A stretch of DNA of 64,000 bases, from the NCBI GenBank assembly GCA_000328365.1, contig KB312450.1, positions 354,897 to 418,896 of the forward strand. The letters are read 5' to 3'. The DNA comes from Capitella teleta. Taxonomy: Eukaryota > Annelida > Polychaeta > Capitellidae. This document shows positions 12,777-22,070 of the stretch, in pieces. The position numbers were made by a program, and so were the translations under genes. Position 1 is the first letter of the stretch. Every line of letters begins with the position of its first letter. Under the pieces are notes generated by a model, which ran no database searches, was not told the DNA's origin, and saw nothing but the letters and a program-made list of their open reading frames with translations.

Positions 12777-15376
12777 AAAATGTGTTGATTTGGCAATATC
12801 ATAACGCACTTTTCCAGCAAACGCTTCGGCGTCTGGTTCTGTTGGTCATTCGACATATGAAGATTTTCCCGATTGAGATATAAAATGTTGAAAAAACTGT
12901 GCTAAAACAGACTTTCTCCTGAACCCAATATACACTGCTTTACATTATGATAATAATTTAATTAATCTCTATTTGTCTTTAGGTTTATTTCTCTCCTGAT
13001 TATAGTGCTACTATTTTCACAAGTTAAATATCCCCCTAATAAGAATGATTTTCACTAAAGAAATATTCAAAACTATAAATATTCATTTGATTGACATTCA
13101 TTCGAAATTTTATTTTTAGAAATCCGATCAAGTTGACTGAATTACTAGCTGAGGAGAACATTAATTTGCTTTTACTGTTCAAGTTAACCGTGAGCCATTA
13201 TGTCTGGGTTCATCTCCAAAAATCCAATTCTACTACTTCTTCATCTTTTTTTTATGCTCACACCCTTCAGCTATAGCTGATTTTTATCCTTCTCTCATTT
13301 CTTTTTATTCTTTCTTTCTTGTCTGTCAGGCTCAAACATAAATTATCTTTCGGAGGGATCTATTTGGGATTTTTTTGGAGATTTCTCATTTCTTTGTTAT
13401 TGAAATTTCCACCAATTCCGCTTGATACATTTTTTTTCTTCACATGTCTATTGCTTATAATAATTTTATTCTTAATAATTTATTTCATGTGTAGCAACTT
13501 AATCAGATTTGGCTATTAAAATGTATGCGGTTAAATATATAGTTCTTTTGATGATTTCGTTTAAGTATGTTTTCTTTATCTTTTGGCTTGTGCATAATGT
13601 CTCTCCTTTTCATCCAATGCATATATGAAATTTAATGTTTGTAATATTATTTGGTAATTAACGTCAGAAATTCCCCATGTTCCCCTATACTCCTTCTGGG
13701 GTCTGCCCTTTTTGGCCAATTAATCTTAAATTTTTAAAATTTGATGATGTGTATCTCCTTATCATTCTCGTGCCACTAAATTTCCTTGAATTGAATTGAA
13801 AGTGTAAAATCTCTGAATTTGGCCCGGCAAAATTTTAACATTAACATAAATCAATAAATAGCCGCGCAATCTCCAAATTTCTCGTCGTATTTGAGCAATG
13901 CATGGTTATCGAAAAATAACTCCATCGTGATATTGTGCAAATTAAGACATACCTGCTCGAGGGTGTTGTGAATACCCATGCATGCCTACACAGAGTACGT
14001 TATGCCAGTTCTCTCATTCTCCTTTCCCCTGCTTCATTGTCTCATTAAGCGCCCCCTTCGTACTTAAACATTGAACTCCCTAGGAACACTAACTGACCTG
14101 ACCTCCAGATGAGACTTGCCACATTCTCCGTAAGTTATGTTTCTATATAACCAGAGGGAATGCTGAGCTCGAATTTCTTCTCCAACTAACCCATTAACTG
14201 CCAATCACTCTTTGCAATACGTGAGGAAGATCACCTTAAGTTCTCCTCAGGTTTTCACATCCAACCACCTTTCATTTGGACCACTGCAAATAAATTTGAT
14301 TTACTCCAACCCTAGTCTGTGTACTTCACATCCTAAATTCACACTAGGGCAACGTGACCGAGGACACCTACGGAACAGAGGGACCGTTGCCACAAGGACC
14401 TCGTACTGAGGACTTCCACCTTGTTGCAAAATTTGTTGAGTCTTCTTCTGAGAAATAAATTCCCCAAGGGTGATTCCATCGATGTCACTCATTTCTGCTC
14501 AGGGGACTGGATATTTGGTTCGTATTAACCGAAAGTTTGAATAATGCGAAGTTCGAACTATCCGTTGAACCTACAATGTTAAAAGATAAGGTCTGGCCGG
14601 GACCCCAAAATTAGTTATATATAACCGGAAATTCCATATATCAGAGTTCGTAATAACGAGCTTTGACTGCATTTTGTTTCATGATGGTTAGTTTTGAAAT
14701 CAAATGACATCCCTGTGTAGATAGGCCAGCATTTTTATAATTGACATATTTGGTGATAGGTCAACATTTTACATGATATATGACATTATAGATCGTTAAT
14801 GCTCACAATACGTAAAAGGTTGTGTGGTTTTCTTTATGTGTGCATTATAATCTCAAATTTATTCCTCATTTGGTTCGTGACCTTTTTCTGACTTCCTCTA
14901 ATTACTTCCCAAACATTTCCTGTTTACGTCTCTGACTGATTTCTCGTTTGTATTTCTCTCATAAAATAAATAGGAAGAGAAATGCTGGTTTCATTATTTT
15001 TTCTCCGAGTAATCGTTCATAATTTCACCGATTCTCTTTGTTTTAGGTTAACTGCATGCTTATACATAAAGATATTTTTTATTTCACAATTTATAGGTTG
15101 ATGGATTGGCGACGGGATAAAAATTATAGGTCATAGAACAGATTATGGGTCATAAATGGCTGGTTTATTAGAACTGCCGTCCCTCTGGAACAATGATGAA
15201 AATACGAGCCATTGTGGCCTCCGTGCGGTGCGTGAATACCTTCTTCAGTCACAATGGAGATGGGTGCAGATGACCATGGTTGTGTGTGAGAGCCAAGTGA
15301 TCGACAGTAAGGTGCTAAGTGCAATGGCCGCGATGTGAGTGGAATGAGAGGTGAATATTTCAGATAAATAACCCTA
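12777..15376. other. AT-rich intergenic DNA
   Basis: No gene recognised. It is AT-rich, with short motif-free open frames. Its right part contains one arm of the diverged direct repeat described at 14686-14960. Confidence 0.6.
14686..14960 (+). repeat. Diverged direct repeat, left copy (upstream of deiodinase)
   Basis: About 275 bp that aligns by eye with 17290-17575 in the same orientation. Shared blocks include GTGTAGA, ATAGGCCAG, TCAACATTTTACA, GATATATGACATTA, AATACGTAAAA, CGTCTCTGAC and TGATTTC with small indels between them. It could be two copies of an interspersed repeat or an old local duplication that brackets the deiodinase gene. Confidence 0.7.
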
Positions 15377-15494
15377 TTCGCTTCAATTCAATTCAATTCG
15401 CTTCAATTCAATTCAATTCAATTCAAAATTCAATTCAATTCAATTCATTTCATTTCATTTCAATTAATTCAATTCAATTCAATTCAATTCACAA
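15377..15494 (+). repeat. (ATTCA)n microsatellite
   Basis: Roughly 115 bp of imperfect pentanucleotide repeats of the ATTCA/TTCAA type, with internal TTTCA variants, ending about 270 bp before the deiodinase TATA box. Confidence 0.9.
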
Positions 15495-15766
15495 TAGCAA
15501 TTCACAATTTGAGATAGACGAGTACATCCATTTATATTTACTGATTAATTATATCTGCTGATTCATCTTTATTTTTATGTTGTTCTCTTTAAACTGCCTC
15601 CTAAAACTGTAACGGAATGTTGCGAAATAAAATGATGTATGCAAATATGCCGGTAGCGTGTTTTACAATCGTGCATTTAAACTTAAAATGAAAACAAAAA
15701 AATTCAGTCTGGTTGAATTTGACATAAAATGTCGCTCATGGGGGTGCTTCGACGCTCGAGGTGTGG

Positions 15767-15774
15767 TATAAATA
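15767..15774 (+). promoter_or_regulatory. TATA box of deiodinase gene
   Basis: TATAAATA lies 31 bp before the ATG at 15805, so transcription probably starts around 15797 and the 5' UTR is very short. The ATG context GCAGCCATGG is a strong Kozak match. Confidence 0.65.
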
Positions 15775-15804
15775 TCAGTGCCAGACACGGAGAACAGAGC
15801 AGCC

Positions 15805-16599
15805 ATGGGTTTCAAGTTCAATCAGCTGATGAAGAGGTATAACCCCTTCTACGTGGGCTTATGGGTCATCATCAGCTACCTAAAGATGGCAGTGATCGTC
15901 AGCATCCTCAAAGTGCTCTACTCGATTCCTCGTCTTGGAACTACAATTGCCCTGTTGCGGCGTCGACATGAAGAAGACTATTTTCTGAATGACGCCGACT
16001 TCATGAAAATGCAGCTTGAGTGTACCACCCTCGAAGCTTGGAGGGGAATGTCCTGGTCAGAGACAGTTGACAGACTGAAGACGGTGCACATGGGTGCAGC
16101 AATTGAGGACGTTCCACTGTTCAGCTTGGAAGGCAAGCCAGTCAGGCTTTCAGGATTTTCAAAGGCCGGTCGCCCCCTTGCGATCTTATTCGGAAGCTGT
16201 ACTTGACCCCCGTTCTTATGCGATATGAAGAAGTTCTGTCGAATTGCGGACGAAATGAGAGAACAAGTTGATTTTCTGGCAGTGTACGTCGAGGAAGCTC
16301 ACCCAGACGATGGTCACGACTTCAGCTACAAAAATGGTTTCGAAGTGATGCAAGCCAAGGTCCTTGAGGAACGTCTGGCATCTGCAAAAGCGATGGCCGA
16401 ACATCTGGGCGGTATGTTGAAGTTCCCTGTCGTGGTTGACAGCATGCAGAACGATGCCATGTACGCGTATGGGGCTCGACCTGAACGTCTGTATATCGTT
16501 CTAGACGGACTGGTCGTGTATCAAAGCCATAGAGGTCCATACTACGTGAACTTTGAAGAATTTGAAAGTGAATTAAGGGCTATGGTAAAAATGCAGTAA
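15805..16599 (+). CDS. DIO: Iodothyronine deiodinase, selenoprotein (TGA at 16204-16206 read as Sec)
   Basis: An intronless 264-residue selenoenzyme of the family that removes iodine from thyroid hormones and related iodotyrosine derivatives at membranes, using a thioredoxin-like fold. The chain starts MGFKFNQLMKRYNP. A hydrophobic N-terminal anchor (about residues 14-42) follows, then a linker and the active-site block G-S-C-T-U-P-P-F in which TGA encodes Sec134. Downstream come YVEEAHPDDG (conserved Glu and His of the family, near 164-166), the VVVDSM and YGARPERLYIVLDG segments and YQSHRGPYY. Vertebrate deiodinases are about 250-300 residues, so the length is normal. Naive translation would split the gene into two frames at the TGA. 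The frame resumes exactly, and a SECIS element lies 95 nt after the TAA stop, so this is a live selenoprotein. Which subtype (1, 2 or 3) it resembles most cannot be decided by eye. Neighbours are a GPCR pair on the same strand. Confidence 0.97.
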
Positions 16600-16693
16600 A
16601 TTGTGTATATATTACTGGTTAATTCATCCTAATTGACAATTTCTCGGCGACGCTTTCACCTGTGAATTGTTGATCACTTTCAGATCGGTAGGT

Positions 16694-16760
16694 ATAATCA
16701 TTGTATGATGTTATGAGTTTCAAACCGTTTGTAGGACTCATCATTGATGTTTGTGATTAT
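16694..16760 (+). promoter_or_regulatory. SECIS element (selenocysteine insertion) of deiodinase
   Basis: The 3' region folds into a canonical SECIS. Helix I pairs ATAATCAT (16694-16701) with GTGATTAT (16753-16760). The non-Watson-Crick quartet has ATGA at 16705-16708 opposite TGAT at 16745-16748. Helix II pairs TG with CA and ATGAGT (16713-16718) with ACTCAT (16736-16741). An apical loop carries AAA at 16722-16724, 13 nt after the ATGA. All core features of eukaryotic SECIS elements are present at the expected spacing. It directs SBP2/eEFSec to recode the TGA at 16204. Confidence 0.9.
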
Positions 16761-18333
16761 TTCGCCTTCTGAATGTGATCACAAAAATACAATCAAACGA
16801 TAAGTTGTATTTTCATGAATTCAATACTAGTATATATTTAACGCATCCAACGAAAATCACTGTTTTCGATTTGAACAATACGTGTAATTGTGCAATCTTC
16901 TGGCGAAATAGCCAACGAGCGATTACTTGCTATTGACGGAAAAGAAGAAACATTAAACAAAAGAAATCCGATATCCGGTGGTAAAATTATCAGATATCGG
17001 GTCTCCTGTTGACAGTACGGATAGCCGGATACCGGATATCCACGCGTCCAATTTTAGGGACCCAATTAAAGCAAGGATTTAACATTAATTAACCTCCTTG
17101 AATTAAAGGGCACTCATTTTGAATGCATTACCTCCTTTAAGAAAAAAATAAAAATAAATAAAAATACATGAAAGATATGTAGAGCAAGAAAGAAAGAGTG
17201 TGCATATAACACTAATTCATTGGGCTTTTTTGGTGACAATTAGTAAATGTCCAAATATGGTCATAACCTAATTTAGCATATATCTTGCTTTCTAATAGTT
17301 ACTTTCGAAATCAAATTACATCAATGTGTAGAAATAATATAGGCCAGTCTTTTTAATGACAAATTTGTTGTCAGATCAACATTTTACAAGATATATGACA
17401 TTAAAGATTGTTACTGCTTATAATACGTAAAATTTTATGATTTTATATCTGATTGCATTATAATATCAAAACAACTCCTCGTTTGGTTCGTTTCTTCTTC
17501 TTTCTTACTCTAATTACTCCTGAAAAAATTTCCTGTTCACGTCTCTGACCGATTTCTTGTTATTAAATGTTTGCGGGAGGATAATCAACAATGAGGAGTA
17601 AAGCAAATTTCATATTCAAATTAATTAATTTAATTAATTAATTAAATTAATTAATTAATTAATTAAAATTAATTATTCAAATGTAGCGCAGTTCTATCAC
17701 TTGCACAATACATGTATAGTTAGTTATTATCGGTTCTGAAGCACGAAGACAGCGTTTACCCATGAGGCTGAATCGATGCCAAATGCAATTTTCATGCTAT
17801 CCGTGTTTGTGCTCCGTGTTTTGTTGCAGAAACGAAACCGCGAATGTATTTTGTCAATCAACAGATGAATCCAGCGATGGCATCCCATTTTTGTCAGCGT
17901 TCCCTTAGATGTCGACGTGACCCAATATGTGTACATAATGATATACTATATATGATTATATGCCCAGGAAAGCAAACAATCTCATTATAACCAGAAGATA
18001 ACTATCTGTCTACGTATTGCGATTGTTCATTTATACCTTATAAGTTATAATAAACCTTGTTATACTGTGAAACAACTGAATTATACAGAAACGCATAATA
18101 CAGCAATAATAGTTCCATAACCCTGGAGAGAAAACAGTTTCGTTCATAGCACAAATATACTCACTGTCTGTATCTACTTATGGTTTAATGTTACATTATT
18201 TGCTGAAATCAGTTCACTTTTGTGAGCTTCGTCACGTTCATCACGGGCTATAAGAGAAGACACATTGTTTCCTGTTTTCGCCAGAGCCTCAGAATTTTCA
18301 TTTAATCTCTGTCGATGATTGTATTCTTCTGAA
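16761..18333. other. Intergenic DNA between deiodinase and GPCR 1
   Basis: AT-rich and without recognised genes. It contains repeated GATATCCGG strings around 16970-17042, the right copy of the diverged repeat (17290-17575) and a TTAATTAA-rich tract (about 17620-17670). Confidence 0.6.
17290..17575 (+). repeat. Diverged direct repeat, right copy (downstream of deiodinase)
   Basis: Partner of 14686-14960, same orientation, with the same order of shared blocks from AATCAAATTACATCAATGTG to the CGTCTCTGACCGATTTCTTG end. Several small indels show the copies are old. Confidence 0.7.
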
Positions 18334-19338
18334 ATGGACAACTTCACGGTGCCGACAAATATACCCCAAGAAGAAATTATGGAATCACCATGGGAATCGC
18401 ACATGGCGTCTCTGATCATCATTTATCTGTCTCCCGTGTTGATAATCACAGGTACAATAGGCAACGCTTTATCGTTGATCGTCATGCGAACCAAGAAATT
18501 CAAGTGCTCCGCAGCGAGCGTTGTGCTGAGCAGCTTAGCTATAAGCGATACTGGAAACCTATTGGTTAGCCTAAACCGCACATGGATTGACGAACTAAGC
18601 GGCTTCAATATGAAACATTTGAATCGAACCGCGTGTAAGACTTCAACCTTCATCAGCTTCCTCTTCTCGCATCTTAGTTCGCAGTTTGTGCTGCTTCTGA
18701 CTCTGGAAAGATTGGTCTCTGTGTTCTTTCCTCTGCATTCAAGTCAACTGTGTAGCAGACGGAGAATGAAGATCGCTGTAGCCGCAGTGACCACTCTACT
18801 GGCAGCCGTAGATTCCACATTACTGGTAATCACTGACCTAAGACATTGGACGAGCGCTGGCAAAGTTGTCACCGTGTGCGCCGGAGCACATGGTTATGAA
18901 GAAGAGTATGGTTTAGTATGGGTGTGGGTGGACCTAGTGTTGTCATGTCTACTGCCCTCTATTGTCCTGATCGTCGCCAATCCGTGCATCGTTCTTCGTT
19001 TGTATCTGAGCAGAAAGGTCACAGGTCAACGACCTCAGCGTGGCAGCACGACGAGAACGCTGCTCACCGTCAGTTTGTGTTTCATTTTGCTGACGTCACC
19101 AAGTTGCGTACAATTCATTACGCACGCGTCGTCGTACGTGACTAAGAATTCCCCCAAGTATGACGCAAGGAGGAAGTTGTTCTACACAATCACGTATCTC
19201 TTGTTCTACGCGAATAGTGCCATCAATTTCACCCTGTACTGTCTCACTGGCTCGAAATTCAGGAATGGACTTCGGGAAGTCTTCCGATTGCAAACTAGTA
19301 CAAGACCGTCAAATGCTTGTCCTAATATTCGACTCTGA
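18334..19338 (+). CDS. Class A (rhodopsin-like) GPCR, peptide-receptor type, paralog 1
   Basis: A single-exon seven-transmembrane receptor of 334 residues starting MDNFTVPTN (ATG at 18334; an upstream in-frame TTG is not a start). The extracellular N-terminus has an N-glycosylation site (NFT). TM1 contains GTIGN, TM2 LAISD, a Cys (RTACK) precedes TM3, TM3 ends ERLVSVFFP in place of DRY, and TM7 reads NSAINFTLY, a variant of NPxxY, followed by the usual basic helix 8 (GSKFR). The family acts at the plasma membrane through G proteins. The pattern fits the large invertebrate expansions of FMRFamide/neuropeptide-like receptors, but ligand and exact subfamily cannot be named. A paralog lies 2.7 kb downstream on the same strand and shares motifs such as LCSxxRM and ALYxxTGxxFR-like ends, so the pair arose by tandem duplication. 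Confidence 0.93.
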   Translation: MDNFTVPTNIPQEEIMESPWESHMASLIIIYLSPVLIITGTIGNALSLIVMRTKKFKCSAASVVLSSLAISDTGNLLVSLNRTWIDELSGFNMKHLNRTACKTSTFISFLFSHLSSQFVLLLTLERLVSVFFPLHSSQLCSRRRMKIAVAAVTTLLAAVDSTLLVITDLRHWTSAGKVVTVCAGAHGYEEEYGLVWVWVDLVLSCLLPSIVLIVANPCIVLRLYLSRKVTGQRPQRGSTTRTLLTVSLCFILLTSPSCVQFITHASSYVTKNSPKYDARRKLFYTITYLLFYANSAINFTLYCLTGSKFRNGLREVFRLQTSTRPSNACPNIRL

Positions 19339-19652
19339 GAAAAAACAGTTCATATTACTGTATAGACTGTAGAGCAGAGGTGCTTTCGTGCAAGCAATCT
19401 ACTCATATAGCTCGATCTCTTGCTTCCGATTTCTTTCAATATCCAGGTTCCACGAGCAGATCTCAGCAAGTATGATCTCCGTAACTTGGGTAGCATCGCT
19501 TAGACAGCTCTATTTTGCTTGTGTTTTTCGACAGCTATGTATAAGGTTTATCATTTCAAATATTCCTCTTACGAACAACAAACATTTCATCGACACCCAG
19601 CCAAGAAATCAACACCGCGGATGTAATCAGCGTGAACGAGTACGATTTTATT
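19339..19652. other. 3' flank of GPCR 1
   Basis: Presumed 3' UTR and spacer. No strong polyadenylation hexamer and no other gene is seen. Confidence 0.4.
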
Positions 19653-19751
19653 CGTTATTTTTTTGTTTTTTTTTTTGGCTTTATATGGAAATCTATAGCC
19701 GGGTCGAAAAGCACGAGTGCAATCACGAAAGATTAAACATTGTTAGTTATA
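19653..19751 (-). mobile_element. 3' end of a non-LTR retroelement, copy A (minus strand)
   Basis: Read on the minus strand, about 75 bp ending CATATAAAGCC is followed by a poly(A) tail (poly-T at 19653-19676 on the plus strand). Nearly the same sequence plus tail recurs at 21810-21922, including GGCTTTATATGGAAATCTA, GCCGGGTCGAAA and GCACGAGTGCAATCACGAAA on the plus strand. A shared 3' tail with poly(A) and no shared 5' end is the signature of 5'-truncated LINE or SINE insertions. The family is not identified. Confidence 0.6.
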
Positions 19752-20472
19752 CGGATAACGGGCATCTAACATCTATGTAATACAGCATATGAAATATTTT
19801 CTTGGAAAAAAAAAAAACACAAAAAACAAAAACAAAAAACTTTAAAAAACAACAAGAAGAAAAACCCAAGACAAACCAATTATTTTATTCATTAATTAAA
19901 ATTCATGACATAGATTAAGGATTTTGTTGTGGTAAATAATATGTTATTGAATAATCTATAACTATATATACAATTATCAATTCCGTTCTGAAATGCAACG
20001 CATTATGAATAAGTTCCCGTCAATGTTTTTGTGTTCACTTCACAGAATAATGTGTGGCCACGTGATAGTCACGTGATTCTAGTATATGTTCTATGGATTA
20101 TAACGATGGAAATACATCTATCCGGAATACTAGTATATGAGCATAGAGGAAGAATAAGAGGAAGAACGTTTTTTTCCTCTATGATATAAACCTTTATCCC
20201 TGCATTCGAATCAAATTCCAGCCTCCACTTGACAGCTTTTATATTCGTATGCGTGTTAATGTCGTTTGCAGATCCTGGGGTCGAGTATCCCCAGCTCCTC
20301 ATAACGACCTCGTCATCGGGACAACAACCACTTAATCATTGTATAGATTTTCCCCAAAGCGAGTAAACGTCGATTAGAAAAATTCTCAACAGTTGCACGA
20401 CGCAAAAGATGAAAGGAACCGCCGTGGGGTGTCAATGTCGACGTGTTTGGGATGGGCCTCGCTTAGTGTGGG
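19752..20472. other. Intergenic DNA between retroelement tail and TATA box
   Basis: AT-rich with A-rich runs near 19805-19860; nothing else recognised. Confidence 0.4.
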
Positions 20473-20480
20473 TATAAAAG
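20473..20480 (+). promoter_or_regulatory. Strong TATA box, putative upstream promoter of GPCR 2
   Basis: TATAAAAG sits in a locally GC-rich context with no coding gene directly downstream. The next gene on this strand is GPCR 2, whose ATG is immediately preceded by a good 3' splice site (pyrimidine tract then CCCAG at 22070). This TATA could therefore drive a non-coding first exon for GPCR 2. That link is inference. Confidence 0.35.
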
Positions 20481-20489
20481 AGAGGGTGG

Positions 20490-21261
20490 TAAGGTGCTGG
20501 CGTTCTCGTCTTACTTGGCACATAGACCTAAAAGAAATAAATTACGAGACTTTGGAGCTGGTAGGTTCAAGGTGGGTGTGCATCAACACATTTGTCTAAT
20601 TGTTCTTGTTTTGTGCATTTCTGCTATTTCAAAATCATATGAATATGCGAGTCAAGTTCAGGTTGTTAAACGGTGTGTATGATTATAGTTATTTTTTGTT
20701 TCGTGTAAATAAAAGCTCGTCCGTTAATAAATTTCTGCGCCAGATCAATACAATTTTAATTTAGTTTAAATGTAATTACAATTACAGTTATGGGGTTTTG
20801 AATGGCATCCAATTTTCATTTATTTGTGGTCTGACGTGTAATCCGCCCTTTTTGTTAATCCGCCTGTTTCCATGGGAACTGAGGAGGGCGGATTAACGGG
20901 GTCTGACTGTACGTGTAAGGAACGTGTTTTTTCAAACTGTTTAGTCGAAACTTCAAAGTATAGATTTTACTTGTTTTTAAGCATAACGTTTATTATTGTA
21001 CTATTTAACATTATATCCCGGCATCTAAAGAAGTATCATTATGAATTTTCTCTGTGCAAATTTTATCCAAAAGGGCAGAGTAGAGATAAAGGATGGATAG
21101 AGATGGGAAATATGGGTCACGTGGGTGATCACGGGGCGTGGCTTAATTCAGCGTCCACCATTGCCATGACGGACGCAGCTCCAGCAATACTAGAGTAATG
21201 CATAGGCTGAGTATACTAACTAGAATCGTGTATTTTGCTCACATAAAGTAGAGTGATTCCG
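20490..21261. other. Possible GPCR 2 5' UTR exon/intron region
   Basis: Short open frames without motifs. Candidate donor sites exist (for example around 20560), but none can be fixed. Confidence 0.3.
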
Positions 21262-21636
21262 CTAAGCGTGAATCAGTGGGTTAAACCGCTGACTGCAATC
21301 CAATGCCGACCGTGGGGGTCGAGGTCCCGGGTTCGAGACCCGATCAGGCCACGAACGTCATGATTGTGAATTAAAATTGTAATTCATTATAATTGTAATT
21401 CTTCGGTGACTCTGCAGTGCTGCCCAACTGCGTAACAAGGCCGGACGCTGTGTACTACTGTCTATGGTGGTATGCAGGATAAAGAACCCTTGGGAATTAT
21501 CGATAAGAGTAGGGGAAACCCCGGTCCTGGGCCTTCTGTTCTGGCGCCGTGTAATCCGTTCGGATTGGGTGGAGCAGTAAAACCCCATCAATCACTCACT
21601 CACTCACTCACTCACTCACTCACTAAGCGTGAATCA
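21262..21636 (+). mobile_element. tRNA-derived SINE with 14 bp target-site duplication
   Basis: The element occupies 21276-21622 and is flanked by perfect copies of CTAAGCGTGAATCA at 21262-21275 and 21623-21636. Its 5' head contains an A-box-like GTGGGTTAAACCGCTGAC and a good B box GGTTCGAGACC at 21330-21340, as in Pol III tRNA promoters. A unique body follows and a (TCAC)n tail ends it. The exact target duplication shows it is a genuine, fairly recent retroposed insertion. A partial head of the same family lies inverted at 26791-26878. Confidence 0.85.
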
Positions 21637-21809
21637 TGTTTTAGTCGTGCATCCCTCTTATGATAAACAAATCTGTCCATTTTTCTCCTGCATTTCGATC
21701 TTTTCTCCCACACTCTCGCAAGAATTCGCAGCGAATACAAATTTAAAAAACAATAAATGAAAATAAAATAAAATAAACTATCATTAACTCTGCTCTGATC
21801 CTCTGTATG

Positions 21810-21922
21810 TTTTTTTTTTTTTTTTTTTTTTTTTTTTGGCTTTATATGGAAATCTAAAGTAACTATCATAGCCGGGTCGAAAGGCACGAGTGCAATCACG
21901 AAAGATTAAACATTGTTAGTTA
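21810..21922 (-). mobile_element. 3' end of a non-LTR retroelement, copy B (minus strand)
   Basis: Same 3' tail as copy A at 19653-19751, here with about 27 T on the plus strand (poly(A) on the minus) and a short stretch, AAGTAACTATCAT, absent from copy A. It lies about 150 bp upstream of the GPCR 2 start. Confidence 0.6.
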
Positions 21923-22070
21923 TATATATTTTAGGGAGGGGGGGTATCATGCATGCCATACAGACGAATTTATTCAATTCAATTTAGATTGCAATAACTT
22001 TACACTTACTACACTGGTAGACATAAAGAATAGAAATATCGCGATACGCTACCCCTTCATATATTCCCAG

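Noticed and set aside
16204-16206. TGA inside the deiodinase as a nonsense mutation or pseudogene sign
   Set aside because: It sits exactly at the family's Sec position, the frame continues to the C-terminus, and a SECIS follows.
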